A DNA stretch of 64,000 nt from Polaribacter vadi. Its GTDB lineage: Bacteria > Bacteroidota > Bacteroidia > Flavobacteriales > Flavobacteriaceae. A program made the position numbers and the translations under genes. Of this stretch, positions 18,331 through 26,961 are shown in pieces (the stretch's first letter is position 1; the number at the start of each line of letters is the position of its first letter). The stretch is from positions 3,648,001 to 3,712,000 of the forward strand of contig NZ_CP017477.1 of assembly GCF_001761365.1 (NCBI RefSeq). The letters are read 5' to 3'. The notes under the pieces were generated by a model that saw only the letters and a list, made by a program, of their open reading frames with translations, was not told the origin of the DNA and ran no database searches.

Positions 18331-19368
18331 ATGATTACAACTCCATTAGATTCTGCTATTTTAAACTCTAAAGAGCAATACATTTTTTACCATAAAATGG
18401 TCGATTTTGCTCTGAAAGAAATTATTGTGAGCATGCAACAAAAGAATTTGTGTACACAACAAGAATTAATTTTCTTCAAACAATATTCAGATTTATTGTT
18501 GTATTCTATTGAGGCAATGCGTATTAAATATATGTATGATGAAGAAGATAATATGAAAGTAGATTTAACAGACTCTGGTTTTCCTAATTATTTGGAGTTT
18601 CGATTTCTGTTTAATGATTTAGAGTTAAGAGAACAGCATTTAGACAAATTAGTGGATACAGATGCTTTAAAAGAACAATTTTTAGATACACTTTTACGTA
18701 AAAAAGAATCAATTAAAAAATCCGATTTATTCAAAGCTTCGTCTATTATTTATTACACAACAGTAGATAAAAAATACATCTTTAATCGATTTGTGCAAGG
18801 CAAAATTTTAGAAGCGCCAAAAGATACAAATTACGATTATGTTACAAGCTGGAGTTTTTATGATGTAAGTCATAACAGGCCTTTTATTTGCTTTATGTAT
18901 TTTGATTATGATGGAAAAAATGCCATCAATGATAAGGAGAAAATTTATCAAACGTTAAAAGAAAGTGCAGATAGGGAAATGGCTTTAGATACTATGGCGT
19001 ATAATATTGATAGAAAATTACCAAATTTAATTCCAAAGCATTTTAAAAGAATCGATTTAGGACCTTTTCATAATGTATTTGCAAAAGATGAAAACGAAAT
19101 TACACATGCCATTTTAAGCGGAATTGCTTGTAAAACAATTCCATTAGAATCGTATGCAGTTTCCATGAATATTGATGAAGTATTTGCTGGAGAAACATTC
19201 ACAGAAGGTAGCTTTTTTAACAAGCAAACTATGCAAAAATGGAGTGATGTTTTAAAGCAGAAATATCTTTTTGCTCCACATAGAATCATTCAACTTTTGC
19301 ATAATCAAGTTCCTAGAACTTTAGATACATTAGCAAAAGAACCTATTTTGATGAGTGAAATTAAGTAG
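18331..19368 (+). CDS. Unassigned 345-residue protein of the AAA+/NudK cluster
   Basis: I do not recognise the family. The protein is soluble (no signal peptide or membrane segment), helical in the first 100 residues (MVDFALKEIIVSMQQ), then mixed alpha/beta with a possible beta-domain (SWSFYDVSHNRPFICFMYFDYDG near residues 171-193). It has few conserved-looking catalytic patterns. It starts two bases after the toxin gene and is followed 156 bases later by the AAA+ ATPase, with which it probably forms a functional unit because the following genes overlap or abut. Confidence 0.75.
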   Translation: MITTPLDSAILNSKEQYIFYHKMVDFALKEIIVSMQQKNLCTQQELIFFKQYSDLLLYSIEAMRIKYMYDEEDNMKVDLTDSGFPNYLEFRFLFNDLELREQHLDKLVDTDALKEQFLDTLLRKKESIKKSDLFKASSIIYYTTVDKKYIFNRFVQGKILEAPKDTNYDYVTSWSFYDVSHNRPFICFMYFDYDGKNAINDKEKIYQTLKESADREMALDTMAYNIDRKLPNLIPKHFKRIDLGPFHNVFAKDENEITHAILSGIACKTIPLESYAVSMNIDEVFAGETFTEGSFFNKQTMQKWSDVLKQKYLFAPHRIIQLLHNQVPRTLDTLAKEPILMSEIK

Positions 19369-19406
19369 ATAGTTTTCAATTAGAGATAAACAATTGAAAC
19401 GAATAA

Positions 19407-19439
19407 AGACCTCACAGGTTTTTAAAACCTGTGAGGTCT
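19407..19439. repeat. Perfect palindromic repeat
   Basis: Two 16-base arms (AGACCTCACAGGTTTT and its complement) flank one T. It lies between the 345-residue gene and the AAA+ gene. The CTCACAGG...CCTGTGAG type is one of several dispersed flavobacterial palindromes (from memory). It has no T tract of terminator type beyond its own arm. Confidence 0.8.
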
Positions 19440-19524
19440 GAAATACAAAATGATTTAAAAGATAAAAAAGGATAGATTGACGAGCTGAATTTTGAACTTG
19501 AACATTAAACCTTGAAACAAAAAA

Positions 19525-21483
19525 ATGAACCACAATTCCACATTTCCAATAAAACAAAATGAACTTGATATGCTTCGAGATGAAGCAACTGGGTATTTAA
19601 AATCTGTTCAATGGGAGCAAAGTAATAAAGCAAAAAGTAGAGATAAAGACGCTAAAGATGATTCTATCTTGCTGTATTTATCAAGAGCAAATAATGGGAG
19701 CAATTTAGAAATTACATCAATTTCTAAAACTATTTTAGGGTTAAAAAAACGGTTATTACCAGATTCAATTGCAATTCCTGTACATTTAAATCAGACGTTG
19801 TTTGCGGTTCAAGAAGGCCTTACTTTAGGAATTTGGATTAAAGATTCCTACTATGATGCATCAGGTTTATCTTCTTTAAACGAACGTAAATCAGCATTAA
19901 ACTCATCAGGAAAAAGAGAATTTGAAAGTAAATTACAAACAGCAACAGCTTTTCAATTATTTGCAACTGCTTATAAAATTTTACACGATTTAAAATCTTT
20001 TGCAAGTGACGATTTATCTGTGATGAAGCAGAAGTTTGCAGGAATTCCAGAAGTATCATTTTTATCACCTTTAAAAGGAATTGCGTGTGCTTTGTTTTAT
20101 TTTGATAAATATTTAGGACATCCAGAAATTATAAAAACCGACAAAGATGTTGTCGATTTTACAGTTGTTTATTTTGAAGCTTTCATTGATGAAATTCAGT
20201 TGCGAAAAAGCAATTTAGAATATACAGAAACGATTGTTGATAGAACGTATAAATTAGAAAATTCAGATTTTGCAGTTGCTGGTTGGGAAAATGTTTTTCA
20301 AGGAACTGCCAAAAGTGTTGAATTTAATAAAATTCAGTTTGAGCAAATTGTTGGGAACAAAGATGCCAAACATTTTGCACGCAGATTAACAGAAAGAATG
20401 TTGAGTTATGATTTTGAGGCGCAAAAAAATCCGTTTCAAGAATTAGGAGGTTTTATGCCTGTTTTTATGGGGTATGGAATTCCAGGTACAGGAAAAAGTA
20501 TGTTAATTGCAGCCATTGCAACTCGCTTAAAGGAACATTGTGATCATTTAGATATTCCGTTTTTATTTCATCCAATGCCAGATACATTGATTTCTACTTT
20601 TCAAGGAGGCTCTGCAGAAAAAATGGTGGAATGGATGAAGCCAATGCAAGATCCAACAAAAATTATTTTTGCACCTATTGATGATGCAGAAAATAATTTG
20701 CAAGAAAGAACTGCACAAGGAGTTTCTGCAGGAGTTAAAGAAGTTATTGGAGTTTTCTTGCGATATACAGAAGGTGCTTATGCAGTAAATTATGGAAATT
20801 CTTCTGTGGGTTTATTTACAAACTTACCAGAAATGTTAGACAAAGCTGTGCTTTCTAGAATTCAAGGACGTTTTAAAATTGATGGAGCAAGAACTGAACA
20901 CGATTTTTTAGATCAAGATTATATTTGGTGGAAAAAATTTGAAAAAACAATTCCAGATTTTGTAAACATGCAAAACCCTAGGAATTACGATTTTCTAAAA
21001 GACCAAGGTGTTACAAAAAGCATGGGAGAAATTCTAAATTCAGTTGAAAAGCCAAGTGAAGAAAGAGTTTTAGAAGCCTATGAAAAAGCTGTTCAAAAAC
21101 ATACAACAAACGAACATCATTTTTTTGCAACGTTGTATAAAGAAATTCAGAAAATATTTCCATTCTTTTCATCAAGAGATGTAAGAAATATTCAATCTGC
21201 CATTTCATTACGTTTAACAGATTTTGATTTGGAGCAAGATTGGTTTGAGAATCCTGAAATTTATTTCAAAAAAGACTATCAAACAAAATTTAATATGTTG
21301 CAAGAATTAATGAAAAGCAACATGAAAGGTTTAGATTTTTCTGAAATTAGAAGACAAGAAGTGGTACGTTATTTAGACAATGTTGCCACAATTGCAGATA
21401 CAGATTTTAAGCGTAAAGTAGATGCAAGAGTAAATCAATTAAACATCGATTTAGAAGCAAGAAGAAATTTTGAAAATGAGTAG
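19525..21483 (+). CDS. AAA+ family ATPase of the AAA+/NudK cluster
   Basis: A 652-residue protein with one AAA+ module in its second half. Walker A is GIPGTGKS (residues 318-325, Lys324); a Walker B-like strand IIFAPIDDAE (380-389) has Asp386-Asp387 and Glu389 rather than the usual DE; sensor 1 and arginine finger region reads TNLPEMLDKAVLSRIQGR (Asn433 to Arg449), close to classical AAA proteins. The first 300 residues are a helical domain of unknown function. It overlaps the nudK gene by eight bases (ATGAGTAG), so the two are translationally coupled. It may remodel membrane or coiled-coil partners encoded around it; that is inference. Confidence 0.88.
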   Translation: MNHNSTFPIKQNELDMLRDEATGYLKSVQWEQSNKAKSRDKDAKDDSILLYLSRANNGSNLEITSISKTILGLKKRLLPDSIAIPVHLNQTLFAVQEGLTLGIWIKDSYYDASGLSSLNERKSALNSSGKREFESKLQTATAFQLFATAYKILHDLKSFASDDLSVMKQKFAGIPEVSFLSPLKGIACALFYFDKYLGHPEIIKTDKDVVDFTVVYFEAFIDEIQLRKSNLEYTETIVDRTYKLENSDFAVAGWENVFQGTAKSVEFNKIQFEQIVGNKDAKHFARRLTERMLSYDFEAQKNPFQELGGFMPVFMGYGIPGTGKSMLIAAIATRLKEHCDHLDIPFLFHPMPDTLISTFQGGSAEKMVEWMKPMQDPTKIIFAPIDDAENNLQERTAQGVSAGVKEVIGVFLRYTEGAYAVNYGNSSVGLFTNLPEMLDKAVLSRIQGRFKIDGARTEHDFLDQDYIWWKKFEKTIPDFVNMQNPRNYDFLKDQGVTKSMGEILNSVEKPSEERVLEAYEKAVQKHTTNEHHFFATLYKEIQKIFPFFSSRDVRNIQSAISLRLTDFDLEQDWFENPEIYFKKDYQTKFNMLQELMKSNMKGLDFSEIRRQEVVRYLDNVATIADTDFKRKVDARVNQLNIDLEARRNFENE

Positions 21484-22054
21484 AATAAAAAACCTTAAAA
21501 AGACATTATTATCTGATAATTATTATACACTTTCTAAGTTTAATTTCGATTATCAAAAATCTGATGGAAGTTGGGTAAATCCAATGCGTGAAGTGTATGA
21601 ACGTGGTCATGGAGCAGGAATTCTGTTATATAACACCACAAAAAAGACAGTAATTCTCATCAAGCAATTTAGGTTGCCAACGTATTTACACGATCATAAA
21701 GACGGATTTTTAATTGAAATTCCTGCAGGCTTGTTAGATGAAGATAATCCTGAACAATGTATTATTAGAGAAACTGAAGAAGAAGTTGGTATTCGAATAA
21801 AATCTGTAAAGAAAGTGTATGAAGGATATTCTTCTCCAGGCGTTTTAACTGAAAAAATGCATTTTTTTGTGGGTGAATATACAGAGGATATGAAAGTGAG
21901 TAAAGGTGGAGGTTTGGCAAGTGAAAATGAAGATATTGAAGTGCTAGAACTTCCATTTACAGAAGCTGTAAGAATGTTAAATGAAGGAGAAATTGTAGAC
22001 ACAAGAACCATTGTGTTATTACAATATGCACAAATTCATAAATTGTTAGATTAA
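21476..22054 (+). CDS. nudK: NudK-type Nudix hydrolase (GDP-mannose pyrophosphatase family)
   Basis: A 192-residue Nudix protein. The Nudix helix shows AGLLDEDNPE then RETEEEVG, with the spacing of E. coli NudK, and the family signatures LSDNYYTLSKFNFDY, ILLYNTTKKTVILIKQFR, SPGVLTEKMHFFVGEY and EDIEVLELPF all match NudK by memory. NudK hydrolyses GDP-mannose and related sugar nucleotides in E. coli; the substrate here is not known. Translation starts at the ATG at 21476 inside the AAA+ gene end, implying coupling, and the next gene starts one base after its stop. Its place in this cluster suggests a nucleotide-derived signal or substrate (inference). Confidence 0.9.
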   Translation: MSRIKNLKKTLLSDNYYTLSKFNFDYQKSDGSWVNPMREVYERGHGAGILLYNTTKKTVILIKQFRLPTYLHDHKDGFLIEIPAGLLDEDNPEQCIIRETEEEVGIRIKSVKKVYEGYSSPGVLTEKMHFFVGEYTEDMKVSKGGGLASENEDIEVLELPFTEAVRMLNEGEIVDTRTIVLLQYAQIHKLLD

Positions 22055-22055
22055 A

Positions 22056-23291
22056 ATGCAAAAACTAAAACAAGCAAATCTATACAGAAACGAACTAATT
22101 CCCATTAGTGGAAAATTAGTAGAACGTTACAATAAATGTTTGGTAAAATTAGGTTTTACACCAACCAAATTAACGTCATTTTTTATAGATGGAATTGGTT
22201 GGAGTCCAGAAATTGCTGAAGAAAAAAATGAGGTTTTTTACTTAAATAATGGCGAAGCAAATCCGCATGCAATTATAATTACACCCTTGCAAAAAGGACT
22301 GCCAATTTACAATCCATTTCATTCTTTTGATAGAGAATTAATGAAATTGGTGTTTAAAACACACAATGAGAAAATCAATAATATTACAAGAGATTCAGCT
22401 ATTTGTGTAGATTTTGATCAAAATATAGATGCTTTTTACGAACCTTTAGATGTTTTAAAATACCAAGATGTAAAGATCAGTTTTCGGTTGATAGACGATT
22501 TAGATAGAGCAAAAGAAGCACAATTACAACTCATAGAAAAGTTCCATAAAGACAACAATTTTATTGATGAAAATTTGCATCAACAGTTGTTATCATCAGC
22601 AAAAAAATATGGCGATTTAAGAGAAAGAGATTTAAGTTTAGAGCCGATTGTTTTTACAACAGATTCGTTTTTTACAGAAGCTTTTGGAGGAGTTTATTTA
22701 TTAAGAAACTTTATTACACCTATCTTAATTTTCGAGAAAAAAGAAGCCTATAAAGAAGCGATTAATGATACCACTTATGATGTTTTAATGTTTCATATTT
22801 CGCAACCTGAACTGGTTACACAATTAAGAGATCATTTAATTATTGAATGTAATTTGGCACAAGAAGTACCCACAAAAAGATACGAACGCATTAAAAGTTT
22901 TATTTTTGGAGAAGCTTTAAAAGATACCCAACACCCTGTAAATGATATCTTAATAGACAAAATGTTATTCAAAAGTTATTTGAATAAAATTGATTTAGAA
23001 ACACGTAAAAAAGTAATGAGTGTAGAGCGTTATTTGGATAAAAAACAAACAAACAAAGACACTAAAATTAATGATATTGTAGATCAAGAATTTTATTTTG
23101 CGTTACACAAACCACATTCGTCATTAAGAGCAAATCATCAAGATTTAATTTGGAAATTACTGATAAACATTGCACCAAAAGATGTGTTATTTTGGTATTG
23201 GTATGACAAAGAAGATTTTTACAAAAACTTTAAATCGTGGCAGGAAACAAAGCAAGATTGGGTAGTGGAAACGATCAAGAATGGGTTTTAG
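22056..23291 (+). CDS. Unassigned 411-residue protein of the AAA+/NudK cluster
   Basis: No family recognised with confidence. It is a soluble alpha/beta protein without signal peptide. Notable features are a GWSPEIAEEKNEVFYLN stretch near residue 47, a helical central part, and an aromatic, Trp/Tyr-rich end (DVLFWYWYDKEDFYKNFKSWQETKQDWVVETI). It begins one base after the nudK stop, so it belongs to the same transcript. It is followed by a 437-base gap that contains a MITE-like element and nested palindromes. Confidence 0.75.
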   Translation: MQKLKQANLYRNELIPISGKLVERYNKCLVKLGFTPTKLTSFFIDGIGWSPEIAEEKNEVFYLNNGEANPHAIIITPLQKGLPIYNPFHSFDRELMKLVFKTHNEKINNITRDSAICVDFDQNIDAFYEPLDVLKYQDVKISFRLIDDLDRAKEAQLQLIEKFHKDNNFIDENLHQQLLSSAKKYGDLRERDLSLEPIVFTTDSFFTEAFGGVYLLRNFITPILIFEKKEAYKEAINDTTYDVLMFHISQPELVTQLRDHLIIECNLAQEVPTKRYERIKSFIFGEALKDTQHPVNDILIDKMLFKSYLNKIDLETRKKVMSVERYLDKKQTNKDTKINDIVDQEFYFALHKPHSSLRANHQDLIWKLLINIAPKDVLFWYWYDKEDFYKNFKSWQETKQDWVVETIKNGF

Positions 23292-23350
23292 GTCTATTGT
23301 AAGAAAATTGAAATCATAAACCAAAATAGAAAAGTTTAAAATTGTATATT

Positions 23351-23585
23351 TATAATTACTATTGTTCGATTAAATTTTGCTTCTATGGTGCTTTATAACA
23401 TTATTGTGTTTTTTTTATTAATATTTCGCTCTTACAGAGCTAAAAATCCCAGAGGGATGAAATATTAATAGAAAATTATTTCAAAATTTTGTTAAGCCCT
23501 AGAAGGGCGATATATTAAATATTTGGTTATTTAGTATGAGTTTTGGAAGTTTATAAAGTTTTTAATCGGACAACAATAATTTATA
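23351..23585. mobile_element. MITE-like element with about 24-base imperfect terminal inverted repeats
   Basis: The left end (23351-23374) and the complement of the right end (23561-23585) share TCGATTAAA/CCGATTAAA and an AT-rich outer part, 17 of 20 bases in the inner block. No coding capacity. Inside is a cloverleaf-like structure: an 11-pair stem (23417-23427 with 23459-23469) enclosing hairpins GCTCT/AGAGC and TCCC/GGGA, plus a third hairpin GCCCT/AGGGC at 23496-23508. The element separates the 411- and 173-residue genes. Confidence 0.6.
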
Positions 23586-23607
23586 ATCATAAAATATTGA
23601 ATTTGAA

Positions 23608-23699
23608 ATCCTGCAAGGTTTTTTTTGAACCTTGTAGGTATAGTAGGATAAAAATTAAATAGAAATAATACCTACAAGGTTTTGAAAACCTTGCAGGAA
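23608..23699. repeat. Nested palindrome (CCTGCAAGG family)
   Basis: Two hairpins, CCTGCAAGGTT...AACCTTGTAGG (23610-23638) and CCTACAAGG...CCTTGCAGG (23671-23697), are near-complements of each other, so the whole forms a larger inverted repeat with an AT-rich centre. It ends about 30 bases before the next start codon, so the structure may fall in the 5' leader of that gene. Confidence 0.75.
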
Positions 23700-23728
23700 A
23701 AACCAAAAACTAAACTTCAAACTCAACT

Positions 23729-24250
23729 ATGACACTAGAACTAATAATTTTCATCGCCTCAATTTTATTTGGAGCCGTTATTTTCTGGAGAGAGTCTCAA
23801 GGAAATGGTGTGTATCGTTTTTTTAACAAAATGATGAATTCCAAAGAATTACAAATGCAAGCAACCAATAAAAAAGGCTTTGTGTATCAGCAATCATTTT
23901 TATTAAGATTGGTATTTATTACAGCCTTATTTTTAATCGGAATTGTAATCACGCGTTTTTTAATTCCAATAGATTTAGCAACAATTTCGCTTTTTGCTTC
24001 CATGATTTTTGGGACTTTAATAGGCACATATTTGGCAGGATTTATTTTTAAATCATCAGCAATTATAGACGAACAATCAGAATCTTTAGAAGATAAATTT
24101 CAAGATGTTGTAGAAAGTGGAAAAGGGTTTATCAACGATTTAAAAGCCAAAGAACCAGTAGCTATAGAAAAAGCACAAGAAGAAATAGAGAAGCCAAAAG
24201 TAGAGGCGAAAAGCGCAAGAGAACGATTGAAGGATAAAGGTTTGTTATAG
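23729..24250 (+). CDS. Small membrane protein of the AAA+/NudK cluster
   Basis: A 173-residue protein with three predicted membrane segments: residues 3-20 (LELIIFIASILFGAVIFW), about 59-80 (LLRLVFITALFLIGIVIT) and about 87-110 (ATISLFASMIFGTLIGTYLAGFIF). The C-terminal 60 residues are charged, probably coiled-coil and cytoplasmic (EKAQEEIEKPKVEAKSARERL). No enzymatic motif. It resembles a membrane anchor and could recruit the AAA+ or coiled-coil protein (inference). It is separated from upstream cluster genes by inserted repeats. Confidence 0.8.
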   Translation: MTLELIIFIASILFGAVIFWRESQGNGVYRFFNKMMNSKELQMQATNKKGFVYQQSFLLRLVFITALFLIGIVITRFLIPIDLATISLFASMIFGTLIGTYLAGFIFKSSAIIDEQSESLEDKFQDVVESGKGFINDLKAKEPVAIEKAQEEIEKPKVEAKSARERLKDKGLL

Positions 24251-24268
24251 TCGTATTTAGTTATTTTG

Positions 24269-24946
24269 ATGAATATATTTGAAGATTTTATTAAATTTTA
24301 TAATAATCGGAATTCTGATAATTGGAATTTTGCAGAAAATTATATTCCTGATTTTTTCGAACTAAAATATCTAATTCATTGGGATTATGGAATTATAGAT
24401 AATTTTCCGTTTGACAAATATCCATTGGAAAATGGGACATTTGAAGAAATGAATAAGAGAGTTAGAATTGAACAAGAATTTAATGTTCTTTTAAAAGAGG
24501 AAAAATTTTATAAACAAATTTCGATCTTAGAATTAGCAAAAAGATTTAATGTTACATTTTCACATAAAACAATTGATTTAATTCCTGAAACACCAGGAGT
24601 TTCAGTTTTAGATAATTTAAGCATAGCTAAACTCAAAAAATCATTAAAATTACTTTCAAAAAAAGATAAGTTAAACTTATTAATTTTTGATGCAGGTTAT
24701 CATAAACACCATTTTGATTTCAAAGAAAAATATATAAATATTGATTTAGAAAAATATTTTGAAATCCAAGATATATTTAGCTTTCAATTAGATACTTGTC
24801 TGTTTCCAGATAACCGAGATTGGTGTTTAATAACTACTGAAGAAGTCCCAATATTATTTGGATGTAAAAAAGAAATTGAAAATGAGATAATAAATAAATT
24901 CGCTTTAGAATTATTTGAATTAAAAAATAAAGAAGAAATACATTAA
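24269..24946 (+). CDS. Orphan protein, immunity-like in appearance
   Basis: A 225-residue soluble protein from ATG 24269; a TTG just before is not needed. I do not recognise a family. The composition (very rich in Asn, Lys, Phe, Ile) and the C-terminal DTCLFPDNRDWCLITTEEV motif recall immunity proteins of polymorphic toxins in Bacteroidota, but this is a weak resemblance. It lies between the two membrane proteins of the cluster, is more AT-rich than they are, and looks like a later insertion. Confidence 0.6.
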   Translation: MNIFEDFIKFYNNRNSDNWNFAENYIPDFFELKYLIHWDYGIIDNFPFDKYPLENGTFEEMNKRVRIEQEFNVLLKEEKFYKQISILELAKRFNVTFSHKTIDLIPETPGVSVLDNLSIAKLKKSLKLLSKKDKLNLLIFDAGYHKHHFDFKEKYINIDLEKYFEIQDIFSFQLDTCLFPDNRDWCLITTEEVPILFGCKKEIENEIINKFALELFELKNKEEIH

Positions 24947-25008
24947 ACAAATATTAAGTACGAGTAAGAAACTTCAAACTTCATACTCCCAACTTCAAAC
25001 ATATAAAT

Positions 25009-26685
25009 ATGATCAAAACATATTGGCATAAAGGAACAAAACAAAAAAGAAACCTAATAATTCTAGGCATCATTTTTCTTGCACTAATTTTCTTTCTAAG
25101 AGACGATTATCAACCAGCATTATTGTTTTTTAGAAAGTTTATTTTCATCATTTTACTGTGTTTAACTGTACTGTTTTTTGGATTAAGAAAATTCAGGAAA
25201 TCAGCAAAAACAGGCAGTAGAATCGGAATTTTAGCACTATTAGCAATCTTTTTCGGCGCAATTTATTACGTAGGTTTTTATTCAAAAATGTACGTTTATA
25301 TGCAAACCTATAATGTATTTAACGATTTAAATAGAATCGAAATTGTAGAATTGCCACTAACGCAAAACGAAAGAATTCAGCCTTTAAGAAACATTTTTTC
25401 GATGGCGAACGAATCTGTAGGCGAAACCAAAGACGTTTCTTTGCCACATTTGGTAAGAGTAGACGATTCCAATCAATGGACAATGGCTATTCAGCCAACT
25501 GAAAAGTATTATTGGCAAGGAATTAAAGACAATACAGAAGAGATTTTTTCGGTATCAAGTACCACACCTTTTCCACGTTTTTCGAGCGAAAACAGAATTC
25601 CTGTAACCTTTTCAATTGGCGAATCTTTACGATTTAGTAGAAATACCTACAATGCAGTTGTGCAACGTTTAAACCCTTGGATGCTGTTTAATTACGAACC
25701 AAGTGACACTTATTATATGAAAAACGACAAAGGTGCTTGGGTGCAAGTCGTAAGTCTCATAAAGTGGAAAGGTTTCTTTTTTCCTTATCCAAGTTTTGGT
25801 GGAGTCATGGTTGTAGAAAATGGCGAGCATAATTTTAGCGATTATTTAGAGCGAATTACCATCGGAAAAGGAACGTACATTTCTCCACAAGAAATGAAAA
25901 ACTACAACTATTTAACCAAGCAAAATACCTTGTCAGAAAAAGTATCGCGTTTGCAAGCAGAAAGTTTAAAGTTTTTGGCAGGTTTTTCAGATCCTTTACC
26001 TTGGAATATGAAAAGTGCCGTAAAAATTCCATTAGCACCAAAAGACCAAAATCAGCAACCTTATGTAACCGATTTCGATTTTTCTGACACCAAAGTTGGT
26101 GCCTTTTCAGGCTTGTATCATTGGTTTGGTTTAGAACCAATTGGTAATGAAAGAACCAGTTTAAGTTACAGCGTTTTTATTCCTGCAGATGGTTCAAATA
26201 ACTTTTATTTTTACGATCATGCTTCCAAAAAAGAAGGTTATGCAGGCGTTTCTGCAATGCCCTTAAAAGTAAAAGAATCTAAAAAAGAGTACGATTGGAG
26301 CTCAAATGCGCCAGTAGAATTTAGGCCTTATATAAAGAATATTGCAGGTAAAAAAAGGATGTTTTTTCTAGGCACAGTTTCCACGATTAGCAAAGACAAT
26401 CCTCAGCAATTTGATGGTTCTGCAACTCCAGATTTGGCTTTGGTAGATAGCGAATACAGAGATGTTGTTTGGATAAATGCTAAAAAACCAAGTACTTGGA
26501 ATCAGGAATTGTACATGCAATTAAATGAAGCTTGGAGAACCAGCGAAAACACCAACATATATTTCGAAAAAGAGAAAACTGTTTTAGAGCAAAACCGTCA
26601 AATTTTAGATTCCATTCAGTTATTATCTAACCAACAAAAAAGATGGAAGATATACAACGTTTGCAAAAACAAATCGATTCTATAA
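25009..26685 (+). CDS. Membrane protein of the AAA+/NudK cluster, apparent C-terminal frameshift
   Basis: A 558-residue protein with three N-terminal membrane segments (about residues 15-31, 41-57 and 71-92) followed by a large, probably extracytoplasmic domain of about 400 residues (rich in aromatic residues, with YPSFGG and GLEPIGNERTS motifs) and a C-terminal coiled coil (EKTVLEQNRQILDSIQLL). In the present reading frame the coil ends in an unlikely tail after an A6 run at 26636-26641. One extra A would continue it as MEDIQRLQKQIDSIKMNN and stop at 26699. No family recognised. It is the last gene of the cluster. Confidence 0.75.
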   Translation: MIKTYWHKGTKQKRNLIILGIIFLALIFFLRDDYQPALLFFRKFIFIILLCLTVLFFGLRKFRKSAKTGSRIGILALLAIFFGAIYYVGFYSKMYVYMQTYNVFNDLNRIEIVELPLTQNERIQPLRNIFSMANESVGETKDVSLPHLVRVDDSNQWTMAIQPTEKYYWQGIKDNTEEIFSVSSTTPFPRFSSENRIPVTFSIGESLRFSRNTYNAVVQRLNPWMLFNYEPSDTYYMKNDKGAWVQVVSLIKWKGFFFPYPSFGGVMVVENGEHNFSDYLERITIGKGTYISPQEMKNYNYLTKQNTLSEKVSRLQAESLKFLAGFSDPLPWNMKSAVKIPLAPKDQNQQPYVTDFDFSDTKVGAFSGLYHWFGLEPIGNERTSLSYSVFIPADGSNNFYFYDHASKKEGYAGVSAMPLKVKESKKEYDWSSNAPVEFRPYIKNIAGKKRMFFLGTVSTISKDNPQQFDGSATPDLALVDSEYRDVVWINAKKPSTWNQELYMQLNEAWRTSENTNIYFEKEKTVLEQNRQILDSIQLLSNQQKRWKIYNVCKNKSIL

Positions 26686-26740
26686 AAATGAACAACTAGG
26701 GTATGCAAAACTTGTTTCAGTATTTTGTTTTATTTTTTTA

Positions 26741-26814
26741 GGAGCTATTTCCAGCTTTCCACTATATCTTTTTGCGAAAAGCAAAAAGGATGTCGTTTCA
26801 ATCTGGGCTAGACT
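26741..26814. repeat. Dispersed structured repeat, copy 2
   Basis: Outer stem AGC...GCT and CCAG...CTGG with a five-base left bulge (TATTT), and a distal hairpin CTTTTTGC/GCAAAAAG, with the core TTTCCACTATATC and GGATGTCGTTTCAATC. It is nearly identical to copy 3 at 62971 outside the hairpin tip. It follows the last gene of the AAA+/NudK cluster. Confidence 0.75.
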
Positions 26815-26961
26815 TGTTTGCTGATTTTTAGGGTTTGGATGATTTTTTGTGTTTCGATAACGTGTTTGTGCAAGCTTATTTCTGATTTTAAGCTTTTAAG
26901 TCGTGAGTAGAAAGTAAGTAAAAAGTCAGCAATTAAGTTTTAGCCACTGGCTTTTTCCTAA

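Noticed and set aside
23351..23700. tRNA or self-splicing intron in the 437-base gap
   Set aside because: The cloverleaf-like fold lacks tRNA arm lengths, anticodon loop and CCA-type end, and no intron core motifs are seen.
16138..26699. Interpretation as a tellurite-resistance (TelA/TerD) operon
   Set aside because: Only the coiled-coil gene vaguely resembles TelA; no TerB, TerC, TerD or ATP-grasp gene is present, and the AAA+ and NudK members do not fit.
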